From an uncultured Isosphaeraceae bacterium (GTDB lineage Bacteria; Planctomycetota; Planctomycetia; Isosphaerales; Isosphaeraceae): a stretch of 64,000 nt of DNA. The stretch is from the NCBI GenBank assembly GCA_945957605.1, contig CAMFLR010000006.1, positions 310,001-374,000 of the forward strand. The letters run 5' to 3'. The notes beneath the pieces were generated by a model. The model ran no database searches, was not told the DNA's origin, and saw only the letters and a program-made list of their open reading frames with translations. The translations under genes were made by a program, and so were the position numbers. Every line of letters begins with the position of its first letter. The first letter of the stretch is position 1. Shown piece by piece: positions 62,630-64,000 of the stretch.

Positions 62630-62763
62630 GGGTAGCCCAGGTTCTCGAACCTGGGCGGCGGAGCCGCAAGAGGCAGCAGTTAGAGCTTTCGATCAATAGA
62701 AACTTGTCAACCCTACTGTTCTCTTGCCACTCCGCGGCCCGGGATCAAGATCCCGGGCTACCC
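62630..62763. repeat. Two-ended modular hairpin element, family C copy 3
   Basis: The left end is GGGTAGCC, CAGGTTCTCGAACCTG, GCGGC-GGA-GCCGC, then AAGAGG. The right end on the minus strand is GGGTAGCC, CGGGATCTTGATCCCG, then a mini-hairpin region, CAAGAG. Both palindromes keep perfect pairing though their sequences differ. It lies in the ~330-base gap between 62463 and 62790, which otherwise has no visible gene. Confidence 0.85.
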
Positions 62764-62789
62764 ATCAATACTTCAACAATCAATTCAAG

Positions 62790-64000
62790 TCACTGCGATT
62801 TCACATCACTCCGCCAAATGTCCCGAATCGCCACCTCATCATTCAACCCTTCCGGCACGGCCTTGCTCGAAGCATTTGCAAAATACCATCGCTTGCCATC
62901 ATTCCGCGAGCTTAGCGTTCGACTCCCCGGCATCTCAAAATGCCCGTTGGGATCGGTCTCCCGCACCCAATTCCAGGCGTAACGCAGCCACTTCGCGCGA
63001 TACGCCTCCGGCTGATGCGCAAACCACGTGATCTCATCCCAACCCCAAACCCAAATACTCCCCTGCTTCGCTTCACCCGGCTTGCGGCTCGATCCCCAGT
63101 TGTCGATCTCCACCAAGAACGGCAAATGCTCGCAACTCCAACCGCTGTAAGTCATCCCACCTTTACTACGGCCGTAAATCCCATCCGAGAAGCCAACCTT
63201 CAGGATCGCCTCCTTGGGCTTATCCGGTGTTTCCATGATCCGTAGCGGAAACGAGTGAAAATCCATCAACAGTGTCCCCTCTCGCACCAATCCGCCGCTG
63301 GGAACGTGCGAGTCACACACAATCATGTGCCGGCGCGCCTTCTTGACGGCATGTTCACGAATCAAGCTGAGGACCTGCGAGTAATGCTTCAAATCGCGAT
63401 CATTGCCATTCATCAACTCGGTCTGGCCGAAGTGAATCGCCTCGATCCCCACGTCGATGTACGACGCGCCGAGGAAGTAGAACCAAAGCTTCGTTTCAGG
63501 CCGGCTGACGTCCGGCACCGAGTTGCCCGCACGCCAGTGATCCTTTCGCTTGCCATCGGGATAAAGCATGTCGGCATAGCGAAATTTCCGCTTCTCGACC
63601 GGCATTCCTAATGAAACAAACGCCCAATCGGGAACCGGCACCTGATCGACCTGCGTCGTCACGATCTCGAAAATGCAGGCCTGAAGAATCATTTCAGGAT
63701 CGGCCGCGTGCAACTGCGGAACCTGCTGACGCGCACGCTCCAGGTTTTTGATAAGGTTCGCCTCCTGGCCCCAAAGGCAAAGCGCCCGACCGATGAACTT
63801 CGCCTCCGTCGTCTTGAGCATGCGAATATTATCATTCAGGTCCCCCCGACCATTAAGCAAACCTTCCATCGAAATCGAGCGGTCGAGATAGTTCTCCAGC
63901 ACCTCGCGCGACATCACCTTGTCGAACTTGTAATCCTTCGACTTAGCTGCATCACCCACCTTAGCGGCTGGTGTTTTCGCCTGCGCATCCAAAATCGCGG
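62790..64000 (-). CDS. Hypothetical protein, N-terminus beyond window edge
   Basis: About 400 residues are visible, open to the right edge, so the start and any signal peptide are outside. The sequence has a helical start (RGDLNDNIRMLKTTEAKFIGRALCLWG) and a central part with aromatic and acidic residues (HFGQTELMNGNDRDLKHYSQVLSLI, CDSHVPSGGLVREGTLLMDFHSFPLRI, WGWDEITWFAHQPEAYRAKWLRYAWNWV). It resembles a glycoside hydrolase-like barrel in its spread of aromatics, but I do not recognise the family and do not assign activity. Confidence 0.6.
   Translation of the reverse strand, partial: AILDAQAKTPAAKVGDAAKSKDYKFDKVMSREVLENYLDRSISMEGLLNGRGDLNDNIRMLKTTEAKFIGRALCLWGQEANLIKNLERARQQVPQLHAADPEMILQACIFEIVTTQVDQVPVPDWAFVSLGMPVEKRKFRYADMLYPDGKRKDHWRAGNSVPDVSRPETKLWFYFLGASYIDVGIEAIHFGQTELMNGNDRDLKHYSQVLSLIREHAVKKARRHMIVCDSHVPSGGLVREGTLLMDFHSFPLRIMETPDKPKEAILKVGFSDGIYGRSKGGMTYSGWSCEHLPFLVEIDNWGSSRKPGEAKQGSIWVWGWDEITWFAHQPEAYRAKWLRYAWNWVRETDPNGHFEMPGSRTLSSRNDGKRWYFANASSKAVPEGLNDEVAIRDIWRSDVKSQ

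Noticed and set aside
1..64000. tRNA genes
   Set aside because: I looked for the TTCGAATC-type T-arm with a matching acceptor stem on both strands and found none I could support; a tRNA scan would be decisive.

Overview
The window reads as chromosomal DNA of a planctomycete (Planctomycetota, probably class Planctomycetia; I cannot place the order). The evidence is a moderately high GC content and many families typical of that phylum: a DUF1549/DUF1553 cytochrome-like protein followed by a DUF1501 Tat-exported protein, a planctomycete cytochrome c/WD40 fusion, pre-peptidase (PPC) secreted proteins, a TIGR03067 protein, a HAF-repeat protein with a PEP-CTERM tail, and a very large fusion of beta-lactamase, cytochrome c and sugar-dehydrogenase domains. 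No tRNA, prophage, transposase or CRISPR array was seen. RNase P RNA (rnpB) is present.

Layout. 1-3.96 kb: a partial glycosyltransferase, then a visibly AT-richer P-loop ATPase, a PH-like membrane protein and a NADAR/YbiA enzyme, probably an acquired patch. 4.2-12.7 kb: housekeeping genes, mostly on the minus strand (hemB-hemL, a TlpA-like redoxin, ribBA, a VOC protein, a LuxR regulator) with two plus-strand secreted proteins. 12.9-28.9 kb: mostly plus strand and largely envelope proteins: a PEP-CTERM protein, a secreted GspE-like pseudo-ATPase, the DUF1549/DUF1501 pair, the PPC and cytochrome/WD40 genes, a DRG-like GTPase, and an overlapping pair of response-regulator signalling genes. 28.9-45.3 kb: an aldose epimerase, an Ldh-type dehydrogenase, the giant fusion, an AraC regulator, rbsD, a gingipain-like secreted protein, a degenerate CbiA-like protein, and an MscK-type channel split over two genes. 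45.4-51.1 kb: dacB and the sdhCDAB operon. 52.2-56.2 kb: rnpB, a YbaK-type deacylase and a DUF4139 protein. 56.6-61.2 kb: a SAM-I riboswitch followed by thrC, a CysO-like sulfur carrier, a MoeB/ThiF E1-like enzyme and a cysteine desulfurase.

Two results stand out. First, the 56.6-61.2 kb unit joins a SAM riboswitch, a fold-type-II PLP enzyme annotated as threonine synthase, and a complete thiocarboxylate-forming sulfur carrier set. This suggests a sulfur-carrier-dependent homocysteine (or cysteine) pathway rather than simple threonine synthesis. Second, at least seven intergenic sites carry two-ended modular hairpin elements. Each end follows one plan: a GGGTRGCC terminus, a 16-18 bp palindrome of variable sequence, a short hairpin with a three-base loop, then a CAAGAG box. 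The paired arms change together between copies, so the fold appears to be what is conserved. A simpler hairpin family beginning GGGTGCC is also dispersed here.

Most functions are inferred from family resemblance by eye; no database search was possible.
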